The position numbers and the translations under genes are program-made. DNA of 64,000 nt from Glaciibacter superstes DSM 21135 (GTDB lineage Bacteria; Actinomycetota; Actinomycetes; Actinomycetales; Microbacteriaceae): assembly GCF_000421145.1 (NCBI RefSeq), contig NZ_ATWH01000008.1, positions 62,001 to 126,000 of the forward strand, in the 5' to 3' direction. Shown in pieces: positions 7,771 through 15,189 of this stretch. Below the pieces are notes generated by a model that searched no databases, was not told the origin of the DNA, and saw nothing but the letters and a program-made list of their open reading frames with translations. Positions within the stretch are counted from its first letter, which is position 1. Every line of letters begins with the position of its first letter.

Positions 7771-8739
7771 TCACGACCTCGTGGCGGCCGCGATGGCTGC
7801 CAGTTCGTCGAATCGGGCACCGCTGGTCGGGATGGTGATGTCGAACACCTCGGCGATGACCTGCGTCCATCCGTGAATGAAGTAGATCCAGCCGTCTTCG
7901 ACCCGGAGGGACCGCTCATCGGCCTGGGCATTCGCCTGGTCGAGAAAGAGCAGGTCACCCCGGTAGTTGAGGTCCCAGACCACCGCACTCTCGGGAAATA
8001 CGGCGAGATCCGAGAGAGGTGATCCAGGCGCGTCCTTCCCCAGGCCCGTTGCATTGATCACGACTGAACGCGGTCGAGCCGTGGTCAACACGCGATCATT
8101 GTCTTCCCGAGACGGGGCGACGTGGGTGCCAAGCGAAATGCCGGTTCCCGTTGCGTCATGAACCGCACGAAGAGTTTCAAGTCGACTGGCACTGCGATTG
8201 GTCACCATCACCTGTTTCGGCCGGTCCGTGCCGCGTTCTGGCCGACTTAGGTACCAGTCGATCGCGATGGCTGAACCACCGGCTCCGAAGATGACGAGGT
8301 CGGTTGGTTCAGACGAGAAGTAGCCCGCGGGCAGAAATGCGTCGAGTGCGTGGCCGGAAGAGATGGGGTCTTTGGCGTGCGCTCGGAGTCGGCCGTCTCG
8401 TTTCGACAGGCAACTGACCTCGTCCATCAATAACGCAAGGTGATCAATCTCGTCAAACAGGTCTCGTGCCGCTCGATAGAGATCGAGTTTGTGCGTGGTC
8501 ACCAGTGCACCGAGGCTCAGCGAGTCCCCTTTGATGAACTCGACGACAGCTCGATAGTGCTCAGCGGGTGCATGGAGGCTGAGATCGATCCCGACCAGCT
8601 CCACGTCATCCATTCCGAGCGCGGTCGCCCACCGGGGGAAAACGGATCGGATCGAAGAACTACCTGTTGTGACCCCGATGAAATAGAAGGTCGGCCTTGT
8701 CGCCGACTCGAGGTTGTTGTACTGGAACGTGCGTGACAT
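7771..8739 (-). CDS. Shikimate dehydrogenase-like protein of a sugar catabolic cluster
   Basis: 322 residues, with the two-domain layout of shikimate/quinate dehydrogenases: an N-terminal substrate domain with LVTTHKLDLY around the catalytic Lys and a C-terminal NAD(P) domain with GAGGSAIAIDWYLS. The usual NTD substrate motif is replaced by the AKDPIS region, so the substrate is probably not shikimate. Start ATG at 8739 follows AGGGGAA; the frame extends upstream to 8913 but that part overlaps the aldolase gene and lacks a good start. No aromatic pathway genes are nearby, supporting a sugar-acid role. Confidence 0.75.
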   Translation of the reverse strand: MSRTFQYNNLESATRPTFYFIGVTTGSSSIRSVFPRWATALGMDDVELVGIDLSLHAPAEHYRAVVEFIKGDSLSLGALVTTHKLDLYRAARDLFDEIDHLALLMDEVSCLSKRDGRLRAHAKDPISSGHALDAFLPAGYFSSEPTDLVIFGAGGSAIAIDWYLSRPERGTDRPKQVMVTNRSASRLETLRAVHDATGTGISLGTHVAPSREDNDRVLTTARPRSVVINATGLGKDAPGSPLSDLAVFPESAVVWDLNYRGDLLFLDQANAQADERSLRVEDGWIYFIHGWTQVIAEVFDITIPTSGARFDELAAIAAATRS

Positions 8740-8767
8740 GCCTGTGTTTCCCCTATCTGGTTCGCTG

Positions 8768-9418
8768 TTACGCATCCCGGCCGGCCGCGACGGTGGCGAC
8801 GGCCAGTCGTGCAGCGGCACCAATATCGTCGAACCGGCCTTGGTCGATTTGATCGCGCGTCGCAATCCAGGTGCCGCCGACAGCGAATACGCTCGACAAG
8901 GCGAGATATGCATTCAGGTTGGCCGGGCGGATGCCACCGGTCGGCATAAAACGGATGCCGAGTGCGGCGAACGGCGCGCTCAACGATGCAATTGCTGAAG
9001 CACCACCCGACTGTTCCGCGGGAAAGAACTTGACGTGCCTGTGGCCACTCTCGGTCGCCGAGAGGATCTCCGAAGCGGTCACGGCGCCGGGAATGAATGG
9101 AAGTCCGCCGTCCCCGGCGGCACGAGAGAGCGACGGCGTGAACCCGGGAGACACACCGAAATGCGCTCCGGCAGTTATCGCCGCAGCCACGCTCCCTGGA
9201 TCCAAGAGAGTGCCGGCCCCGACCAGGAACCCGGGCACCTCACTGGCAATTGCGCGGATTGCGTTCAACGCGGCTGGGGTTCGGAGGGTCACTTCCATCA
9301 GCGGAAGTCCCGCATCGGCGAGAGTCCTGGCCAGCTCGACACCGCGATTGGCGTCAAGAATCTCGACCACGGGAACGATGCGCGCCGAAGCGAGCCGTTC
9401 AATCACGGAATCACTCAT
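8768..9418 (-). CDS. 2-keto-3-deoxy-6-phosphogluconate (KDPG)-type aldolase
   Basis: Class I aldolase of the KDPG/KHG family, 216 residues, expected to cleave a 2-keto-3-deoxy sugar-acid phosphate to pyruvate plus an aldehyde phosphate. The Schiff-base lysine sits in HVKFFPAE, the catalytic Glu in EVTLRTP and the phosphate loop in MPTGGI. The start overlaps the isomerase stop by ATGA with AGGAG upstream, so the two are co-translated. With the kinase and dehydrogenases of the island it points to an Entner-Doudoroff-like route for an unusual sugar. Confidence 0.9.
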   Translation of the reverse strand: MSDSVIERLASARIVPVVEILDANRGVELARTLADAGLPLMEVTLRTPAALNAIRAIASEVPGFLVGAGTLLDPGSVAAAITAGAHFGVSPGFTPSLSRAAGDGGLPFIPGAVTASEILSATESGHRHVKFFPAEQSGGASAIASLSAPFAALGIRFMPTGGIRPANLNAYLALSSVFAVGGTWIATRDQIDQGRFDDIGAAARLAVATVAAGRDA

Positions 9419-10032
9419 GCGGCGCTGCTCCTGGCATATCCGATGTGGCGGGGATTCGGAATCGTCGTCCAGCCGTCTCCGTCGCGCACGATCATCGTCT
9501 TCATGCCCCCTGCTGCCGCGATGAGGCCGTAGTCTTGGCCAGCGTCGGCTGCGTAGCAGAACAACGTGACAAACGGTTCCGTGCCGACATTGACGCTGCG
9601 GTGCACCCATTGCCCAGGAACATTGACCGCTTTGCCAGGCGCCAGTTCGATGGCGTTCGTTTGTCCGTCAACGGTGTCGAGCAGCATGACGCCGTTGCCA
9701 CTCAAGCAGTAGTAGAGCTCCGCCCGGTCGGAGACGGCGTGCAGGTGTCCGCGAGTGACAGCGTATTCGTCGCCGTAGATGCCGGGATGCACGGTGCTGG
9801 TGCCAATGGTGAGGGCGCCAGGCCCTTCCTGGTACTTCTGCTCGTTCACTGAATACACCAGCCGGTCAGCGCCTCCATGGGCGACCTGGCGTTCCCAGTC
9901 GGCGGAATCCAGATAGACGCCGGCCATGTCACCCGCGTACTTCTCGTAGTGACGGGAATGACCGCTGAGTTCTCCGTTGGCGAAGATCTCCAGCAGGGTC
10001 GGTTGGTCGATGGACTGATCAGGATGCGTCAT
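9415..10032 (-). CDS. Cupin-type phosphoglucose isomerase family protein
   Basis: 205 residues resembling archaeal-type glucose-6-phosphate isomerase (PF06560, cupin), which interconverts aldose and ketose phosphates with a metal. Metal-ligand motif in YAVTRGHLH and a second histidine in PGQWVHRSVN fit the cupin fold. Start ATG 10032 has AGGAGG nearby; the frame runs open to 10380 but passes through the control region. First gene of the minus-strand operon, 24 bases from a perfect operator palindrome. Its specificity may be for a non-glucose sugar phosphate. Confidence 0.8.
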   Translation of the reverse strand: MTHPDQSIDQPTLLEIFANGELSGHSRHYEKYAGDMAGVYLDSADWERQVAHGGADRLVYSVNEQKYQEGPGALTIGTSTVHPGIYGDEYAVTRGHLHAVSDRAELYYCLSGNGVMLLDTVDGQTNAIELAPGKAVNVPGQWVHRSVNVGTEPFVTLFCYAADAGQDYGLIAAAGGMKTMIVRDGDGWTTIPNPRHIGYARSSAA

Positions 10033-10056
10033 GCACTCCTCCTTGAGCGAGGTGAA

Positions 10057-10071
10057 TGTAGTCATACTACA
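10057..10071. promoter_or_regulatory. Perfect RpiR-type operator TGTAGT-CAT-ACTACA
   Basis: Perfect 6-3-6 inverted repeat TGTAGTCATACTACA, 24 bases upstream of the isomerase start. It is the best copy of the motif seen at 5751, 5824 and 10151, and defines the consensus. Its position within the 5' leader or promoter of the minus-strand operon suits repression. Confidence 0.7.
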
Positions 10072-10150
10072 ACGCGCACACGGCGGTGGCCCATAAGTTG
10101 CCAATATTTGCCACAATTTGGGTACACTTGGGCTAAACTTTCGGGTTGGT

Positions 10151-10165
10151 TGTAGTTTTACTAAT
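10151..10165. promoter_or_regulatory. Imperfect RpiR-type operator overlapping the plus-strand promoter
   Basis: TGTAGTTTTACTAAT matches the consensus arms at 10 of 12 positions. The TACTAAT part resembles a -10 box for the plus-strand operon (expected start near 10172), so the operator would overlap the promoter. Confidence 0.5.
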
Positions 10166-10202
10166 TGTTGGTGGTAAGCAACCCGAGTCGAAGGAGATTC
10201 AG

Positions 10203-10268
10203 ATGAGATCAGGCACACTGGCGTGGAGCGCCCGCTGCATCGGAAGCTTCCGCGGGTTCTCCGCATGA
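10203..10268 (+). CDS. 21-residue leader peptide coupled to the second dehydrogenase gene
   Basis: ATG 10203 has the Shine-Dalgarno AAGGAG at 10191-10196 (six-base spacing). The 21-codon ORF (beginning MRSGTLAWSARC) ends with TGA at 10266-10268, overlapping the ATG of the dehydrogenase at 10265 by ATGA. The dehydrogenase itself lacks a convincing Shine-Dalgarno. This mirrors the leader at 5635-5718 in the other arm of the regulon. An in-frame GTG at 10223 for the dehydrogenase is the alternative explanation. Confidence 0.55.
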   Translation: MRSGTLAWSARCIGSFRGFSA

Positions 10269-11287
10269 GGGCAGTTGTCTTCCGCGAGGGTTCGCAATGG
10301 AAGGTCGAGGATGTGCAAACACCGACACCCGGACCGGGTGAGGCGTTGCTGACCATCGTCAAGACCGGGGTGTGCGGCACGGACGAACACCTCCTTCACG
10401 GCGGGTTCATTGCCACGTTCCCACTGGTTCCCGGCCATGAAATGGTCGCTGAAGTCGCCGCACACGGTGATGGCGTGACGTGGCCCGCAATCGGCACCCG
10501 GGTCGTCGTCGACAACACCGTTTTCTGCGGAGAGTGCTCCGCCTGCCGACGCGGCACACAGCTGTACTGCGAGAAATTCATCTCGCTCGGCTGCAATGCC
10601 CCAGGCGGTTTTGCAGAACAAGTGGTCGTACGCGCAAGCAAGCTCTATCCGATCGGCGACCTCGATCCCGATATCGCTGTCTTCACCGAGCCCACGGCCT
10701 GCGCAATGCATGGAGTCGACGTGCTCGGGCTGTCCCCGGCATCCGATGTTCTCATCTTTGGTGCAGGGCCAACCGGACTCATCCTTGCTCAGCTTCTCAG
10801 AATGGCCGGAGCAGCACGAGTGACCGTCGCCGCCCCTACCGCGTCGAAGCTCGCCCTCGCTGCTCAACACGGCGCAGCTCATACGGTGCAGATGGACCGG
10901 AGCAATCCGCGGGCCGCCCTCGACCGGCTCCGAACCATCGCTCCCGAGGGCTTCGATGCTGTCGTCGAAGCGACCGGATCGACGGCCGTACTCGAATCCG
11001 CGGTATCGCTGACGCGTACAGGCGGGACTCTCCTCGTCTACGGGCTCGCAGGCGAGAACGCGACGGCGGCGATCAGGCCATACGAGGTTTTCAGCCGAGA
11101 ACTCACAATCAAGGGTTCGTTTGCGCAGGCCAACTGCATCGGCCGGGCACTTTTTGCGCTGCAGTCTGGTGTCGTCTCGACGCAGGGCATGATCACCAGT
11201 GAACTCGGTCTCGCCGATTTCGGCCAGGCGCTGGACAATCTGAAGGACTCCGCCCAAATCAAATCCGTCATGGTTCCCCAACTCTAA
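10265..11287 (+). CDS. Zinc-dependent medium-chain alcohol dehydrogenase
   Basis: 340-residue MDR-family dehydrogenase, distinct from the one at 814-1878. Catalytic zinc site in VCGTDEHLLHGG and PGHEMV, structural zinc loop CGECSACRRGTQLYC, and nucleotide-binding GAGPTG. ATG 10265 is chosen because it overlaps the leader ORF stop; GTG 10223 is possible. First structural gene of the plus-strand operon with an SDR, FGGY kinase and lactonase-like hydrolase. Expected to oxidise a polyol or aldose with NAD(P); the exact substrate is unknown. Confidence 0.85.
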   Translation: MRAVVFREGSQWKVEDVQTPTPGPGEALLTIVKTGVCGTDEHLLHGGFIATFPLVPGHEMVAEVAAHGDGVTWPAIGTRVVVDNTVFCGECSACRRGTQLYCEKFISLGCNAPGGFAEQVVVRASKLYPIGDLDPDIAVFTEPTACAMHGVDVLGLSPASDVLIFGAGPTGLILAQLLRMAGAARVTVAAPTASKLALAAQHGAAHTVQMDRSNPRAALDRLRTIAPEGFDAVVEATGSTAVLESAVSLTRTGGTLLVYGLAGENATAAIRPYEVFSRELTIKGSFAQANCIGRALFALQSGVVSTQGMITSELGLADFGQALDNLKDSAQIKSVMVPQL

Positions 11288-11313
11288 TAACTCGATCGAG
11301 AAAGAGATCCCTC

Positions 11314-12054
11314 ATGGTAAACACAGAATCACGACTGAATGGACGACGCATTGCCGTCACCGGCGCGGCCGGCGGTATCGGACAGGCAATCGTCGCACGG
11401 TTGCTTGAGGACGGCGCAGAAGTCTACGGTCTAGACCTTCGAGGCCTTGAGACCCTTCCCTCGACCGTTCAAGGGATCGAGATGGATCTCGCCTCGCCCG
11501 AATCCGTCGCCCGAGTGGTAGCGGACCTCTATGCCACAGATGACCGGCCGATCGACCTCGTCAACAGTGCTGGCATCGTCGAAGACAATGTCGCGGCGGA
11601 AGATATGCCAATCGCCCAGTTCGACGCGGTCCTCGGAGTGAACCTCCGCGGCGTGTTTCTTACCTGTCAGGCGTTCGGCCGGGAACTGCTGGCGCGCGAG
11701 GGCGGCGCAATCGTCAATATTGCGTCGATGTCCGGGAACGCGGTTGTGAACTTCCCGCAGCGCCAGAGCGCATACAACACCTCGAAGGCCGCGGTCACCG
11801 CGCTGACAAGATCGCTTGCCGTGGAATGGGGTCCCCGCGGAGTTCGACTCAACTCGCTGTCTCCCGGGTACGTCGACACTCCGCTGAACCATCTCAAGGC
11901 CGACATGCACGATGTCTGGAAACGAGACATCGTGCTCGCGCGCTTCGCCGCTCCGGCGGAAGTCGCGGGCGCAGTCTCCTTTCTTCTGAGCGACGACGCC
12001 TCGTACTTCACCGGCTCTGAGCTCCTCATGGACGGCGGCTATTCGCTGCGCTGA
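11314..12054 (+). CDS. Short-chain dehydrogenase/reductase (SDR)
   Basis: Classical SDR of 246 residues: cofactor motif TGAAGGIG, structural NSAG, catalytic Ser in NIASMSG and the YNTSK catalytic pair, and a C-terminal DGGYSLR ending usual for the family. Start ATG 11314 follows GAAAGAGA. It sits between the Zn-dehydrogenase and FGGY kinase, so it probably performs a second oxidation or reduction on the sugar/polyol before phosphorylation. Confidence 0.9.
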   Translation: MVNTESRLNGRRIAVTGAAGGIGQAIVARLLEDGAEVYGLDLRGLETLPSTVQGIEMDLASPESVARVVADLYATDDRPIDLVNSAGIVEDNVAAEDMPIAQFDAVLGVNLRGVFLTCQAFGRELLAREGGAIVNIASMSGNAVVNFPQRQSAYNTSKAAVTALTRSLAVEWGPRGVRLNSLSPGYVDTPLNHLKADMHDVWKRDIVLARFAAPAEVAGAVSFLLSDDASYFTGSELLMDGGYSLR

Positions 12055-12095
12055 GGCAGGAGCGAATAGCAGAACCTCGAACAGAAGGAACAGAC

Positions 12096-13598
12096 GTGAT
12101 CATCTCCCACGATCTCGGCACAACCGGGAACAAGGCAACTCTCGTAGACAATGACGGAACCATGGTCGCCGCAGTCTCGGTGTCATACGGTGCCGATTTC
12201 GGCTCGGGCGGCCGCGCGGAACAGAGCCCCGAGGATTGGTGGAACGCACTGGCACGGGCGAGCCGCATGCTGCTTGAAAAGGGGGACGTTGACTCGTCCC
12301 AAATTGATGCGGTGTCATTTTCGGGGCAGATGATGGGGGTTGTTGCGATCGACGGTGCAGGGGAACCGGTGCGACCGGCCATCATCTGGGCAGACACCCG
12401 CTCAACCGTGCAATGCCAGCAACTGGTCGAACGTGTCGGAATGGAACGCGGATATCAGATCACCGGACATCGGCTGAACCCCACGTACTCGCTGTCGAAA
12501 ATGATGTGGATACGCGACACGGAACCCGAGGTCTTTGCACGCGTCGACACGATGCTTCAAGCCAAAGACTACGTTGCCTACCGATTGACCGGAGTGAGGG
12601 CAACTGACCCGTCCGATGCATCCAGCACCAACGCATACGACCAGTCGGCGAAATCCTGGTCTGCCGAACTGATCGAAGCGGCTCAGCTGGACCCTGGACT
12701 CTTCCCTGAGATCGTGGATTCGACGACGGTCATCGGCGCTGTGACCAGGGAGGCTGCTTCCGCGACCGGTCTCGCCGAGGGCACTCCGGTTGTCATCGGC
12801 GGGGGCGACGGTCCAATGGCGGCACTGGGCGCCGGGATCGTTGACGCGTCGTCGGGTGCGTACGCCTATCTGGGCTCTTCGTCCTGGGTGTCGGTAAGCG
12901 CGACGCGGCCGTTGCACGATCCGCTCATGAGGTCAATGACTTTCAACCATGTGATTCCGGATCGCTTCGTCCCGACTGCCACCATGCAAACAGGCGGCGC
13001 CTCGCTCCAATGGATCACTGAGGTGCTCTCCCCAGGACAGGAAGACCGGTATGCGGACCTTCTCGGTGGTGCCAGAGATACGGCCGCTTCGGAGGACGGC
13101 CTGTTCTTCCTGCCGCACCTCCTCGGCGAACGGTCGCCATATTGGAACCCCAAGGCTCGCGCCGCCTTCGGCGGGCTGCTGATGCACCATAATCGCGGCA
13201 ATCTCACGCGGGCCGTCCTCGAAGGCGTTGCCTTCAATCTCTATACAGGACTGAAGGCGTTCAGCGACAATGGGATCTCGGTGTCATCGATCGATGCAAT
13301 CGGCGGAGCAGCACACGCGGGGACCCTCCTCGATATCTTTGCCGACGTGTGGGGTGTTCCCGTCACCGCCCGAAACCTGGTCGACGAGGCGAACGCGATC
13401 GGAGCGGCAGTCGTCGGTGGAATCGGAGTCGGAATCTTCGACAGCTTTGACATTGCCGCCACCCTCTCTACTCGCACAGAACGACGTGAGCCGGATGTCG
13501 CCAGGCACACGCGCTATGGACGAGAGTATGAGGAATTCATCGATGCGTATCAGCGGCTCGAGGGCTGGTTCGAGTCTGTGGCCGCAAGACGCGCATAG
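12096..13598 (+). CDS. FGGY-family carbohydrate kinase (xylulokinase-like)
   Basis: 500-residue two-domain sugar kinase. N-terminal phosphate-1 motif SHDLGTTGNKA, substrate-domain motif FSGQMMG, ADP-binding GGGDGPMAALGAG and the C-terminal GGAAHAGTLLDIF region match FGGY kinases (xylulose, erythritol, glycerol and others). GTG start at 12096 with AGAAGGAA upstream. Predicted to phosphorylate the ketose or polyol made by the dehydrogenases and produce the phosphosugar sensed by the RpiR protein. Confidence 0.88.
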   Translation: MIISHDLGTTGNKATLVDNDGTMVAAVSVSYGADFGSGGRAEQSPEDWWNALARASRMLLEKGDVDSSQIDAVSFSGQMMGVVAIDGAGEPVRPAIIWADTRSTVQCQQLVERVGMERGYQITGHRLNPTYSLSKMMWIRDTEPEVFARVDTMLQAKDYVAYRLTGVRATDPSDASSTNAYDQSAKSWSAELIEAAQLDPGLFPEIVDSTTVIGAVTREAASATGLAEGTPVVIGGGDGPMAALGAGIVDASSGAYAYLGSSSWVSVSATRPLHDPLMRSMTFNHVIPDRFVPTATMQTGGASLQWITEVLSPGQEDRYADLLGGARDTAASEDGLFFLPHLLGERSPYWNPKARAAFGGLLMHHNRGNLTRAVLEGVAFNLYTGLKAFSDNGISVSSIDAIGGAAHAGTLLDIFADVWGVPVTARNLVDEANAIGAAVVGGIGVGIFDSFDIAATLSTRTERREPDVARHTRYGREYEEFIDAYQRLEGWFESVAARRA

Positions 13599-13620
13599 TG
13601 AGGGTCCGGAGTACTGACCG

Positions 13621-14559
13621 ATGACCATCGTCCGCACCGTACTCGGGGACATCGAGCCTTCTCAGCTGGGTGTGCTCGACTACCACGAGCATCTCTTTCA
13701 GGTCTCTCCGCTTCTTCCAGGCGACGAATTGGATAACGAGGCCGCATCCGGCCAAGAAGCAGAGCTCCTGTTTCGCGACGGAGTCACGGCGATGATCGAG
13801 GCGACACCCACGTCGTTGGGACGCAATGTCGAAGCAGTCGCTCGCATCAGCGCATCCACTGGCCTCGCAGTTGTCCACGCCACCGGCGCGCATCACAGCG
13901 GTCACTATTCGGATGATGATCCGCTGCGCGGATCCTCGGTCGACAGGCTGGTTCAATTGTTCACGTCGGATGTCGAACGAGGATTACGTCTGACCGACGG
14001 CAGCCCGGCACGGACCCCGGATGGTGATCCGATCCGAGCGGGCATTCTCAAGGCGGGCATCCGCTATTGGCACATCGGTCCGTTCGAGCAGCGCGTTCTC
14101 GAGGCGGCCGCCAGCGCACACCTGTCGACCGGTGCACCCATAATGGTGCACCTCGACTACGGGTCAGCCAGCCACGAAGTGCTCGACATTCTTGCTGGAT
14201 TCGGTGTCGATTCGACCCGCGTAGTGCTGGCGCACGTCGATCGAAACCTGGATGCCGGTCTACACATCTCGCTCGCAGAACGAGGCGCCTATCTCGGCTA
14301 CGACGGTATGGCCAGGCACCGCGAGGCACCCGATTCCGCGATCATCGACTGCCTCGTTGCGTGCGTCGACGGCGGCGCCGGCTCCCGGATCGTACTTGGC
14401 GGAGATGTCGCGAGGGCGTCGAGGTACCTTTCATACGGCGGTATGCCAGGCCTCAGCTACCTTCCCCTGCGTTTTGTCCCAAGACTCGTCACCCGAATCG
14501 GTGCGTCCGATTGCACTCGCATATTGGTGGAGAACGGCGCTCGGCTGCTCTCGATGTAA
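13621..14559 (+). CDS. Phosphotriesterase-family hydrolase/lactonase
   Basis: 312-residue amidohydrolase-superfamily protein of the PTE homology group. Binuclear metal ligands are visible: HEH in LDYHEHLF, the presumed carboxylated Lys in AGILKAG, His in IMVHLDYG and VLAHVDRN, and Asp in VLGGDVARAS. Members act on sugar lactones or phosphate esters. ATG 13621 is 22 bases after the kinase stop, so it belongs to the operon. In this context hydrolysis of a sugar lactone, feeding the KDPG-type aldolase, is the best guess. Confidence 0.8.
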   Translation: MTIVRTVLGDIEPSQLGVLDYHEHLFQVSPLLPGDELDNEAASGQEAELLFRDGVTAMIEATPTSLGRNVEAVARISASTGLAVVHATGAHHSGHYSDDDPLRGSSVDRLVQLFTSDVERGLRLTDGSPARTPDGDPIRAGILKAGIRYWHIGPFEQRVLEAAASAHLSTGAPIMVHLDYGSASHEVLDILAGFGVDSTRVVLAHVDRNLDAGLHISLAERGAYLGYDGMARHREAPDSAIIDCLVACVDGGAGSRIVLGGDVARASRYLSYGGMPGLSYLPLRFVPRLVTRIGASDCTRILVENGARLLSM

Positions 14560-14590
14560 TCCGGCTGATTCGCACGAGCGGCGACCTCTC

Positions 14591-15025
14591 GTGATCGTTC
14601 TCGATGTCAACGTGCTCCTGGCGGCATTCCGCGCCGACCATCCTCATCATCCACAGGTGCGGCCCTGGTCCGATCAGGTGTTCACCACTGGTGACGGAAT
14701 CGCAGTTCCGGACTTCGTCTGGGTCGGGTTCCTGAGGCTCGTCACCAGCACCCACATCTTCGAGGTACCGTCCACCGTGGAAGAAGCCTTTGCCTTCACG
14801 GAGGCGGTCGTCACCTCGCCCTCATATAGGTCAGTGCCCGGGCTGACGGATGGACTCGACATCTTCAAAGAGACCGCCACTGCAGGCCAGGCCCGCGACA
14901 ACCTCATCCCTGACGCATACATCGCCGCCGTTGCGCGGGCGCATTCCTGCCCCGTCGTCACCCTGGACCGCGACTTTCGACGCTTCGACTACCTGCGCAT
15001 CGTCGATCCCCGGCTGGCGGCGTAG
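14591..15025 (+). CDS. VapC-like PIN-domain ribonuclease toxin, orphan
   Basis: 144-residue PIN domain of the mycobacterial VapC type: Asp in IVLDVNVLLAAF, the middle helix FVWVGFLRLVT, and acidic residues in LIPDAYIAAVA and TLDRDF. Starts at GTG 14591 with no obvious Shine-Dalgarno, 31 bases after the lactonase stop. VapC genes are normally preceded by an overlapping VapB antitoxin gene; none fits here, so this is an orphan or solitary toxin, possibly left by a deletion or an insertion next to the catabolic island. Confidence 0.75.
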   Translation: MIVLDVNVLLAAFRADHPHHPQVRPWSDQVFTTGDGIAVPDFVWVGFLRLVTSTHIFEVPSTVEEAFAFTEAVVTSPSYRSVPGLTDGLDIFKETATAGQARDNLIPDAYIAAVARAHSCPVVTLDRDFRRFDYLRIVDPRLAA

Positions 15026-15033
15026 CGGGGGTC

Positions 15034-15061
15034 CGATTCAGAGCGTTTTGCGTCCCCTCAC
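15034..15061. repeat. Degenerate half copy of the 686-755 palindrome
   Basis: Matches the right arm of the 686-755 inverted repeat (723-750) with a two-base substitution and one missing C; the left arm is absent. Like the full copy, it lies between convergent genes, here the PIN gene and the permease gene, directly after a stop codon. Downstream, 15076-15094 can form a small hairpin (CCCGAT/ATCGGG). Confidence 0.65.
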
Positions 15062-15189
15062 CCTGTACCTCTGTCCCCCGATCCGGTTAATCGGGCGACA
15101 CACCGTCGCAAGAGGCACGACACGCCGCCCCACGCCTCATGTATCCGAATCCGGGGACAGGGTGGGGAACTCGCGCGGGGAACAGTGCG

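Noticed and set aside
14560..14594. A VapB-like antitoxin C-terminus (…LDVIRLIRTSGDLS) ending in a GTGA overlap with the PIN gene
   Set aside because: The frame upstream overlaps the lactonase gene out of frame and has no antitoxin N-terminal fold; too little to call.
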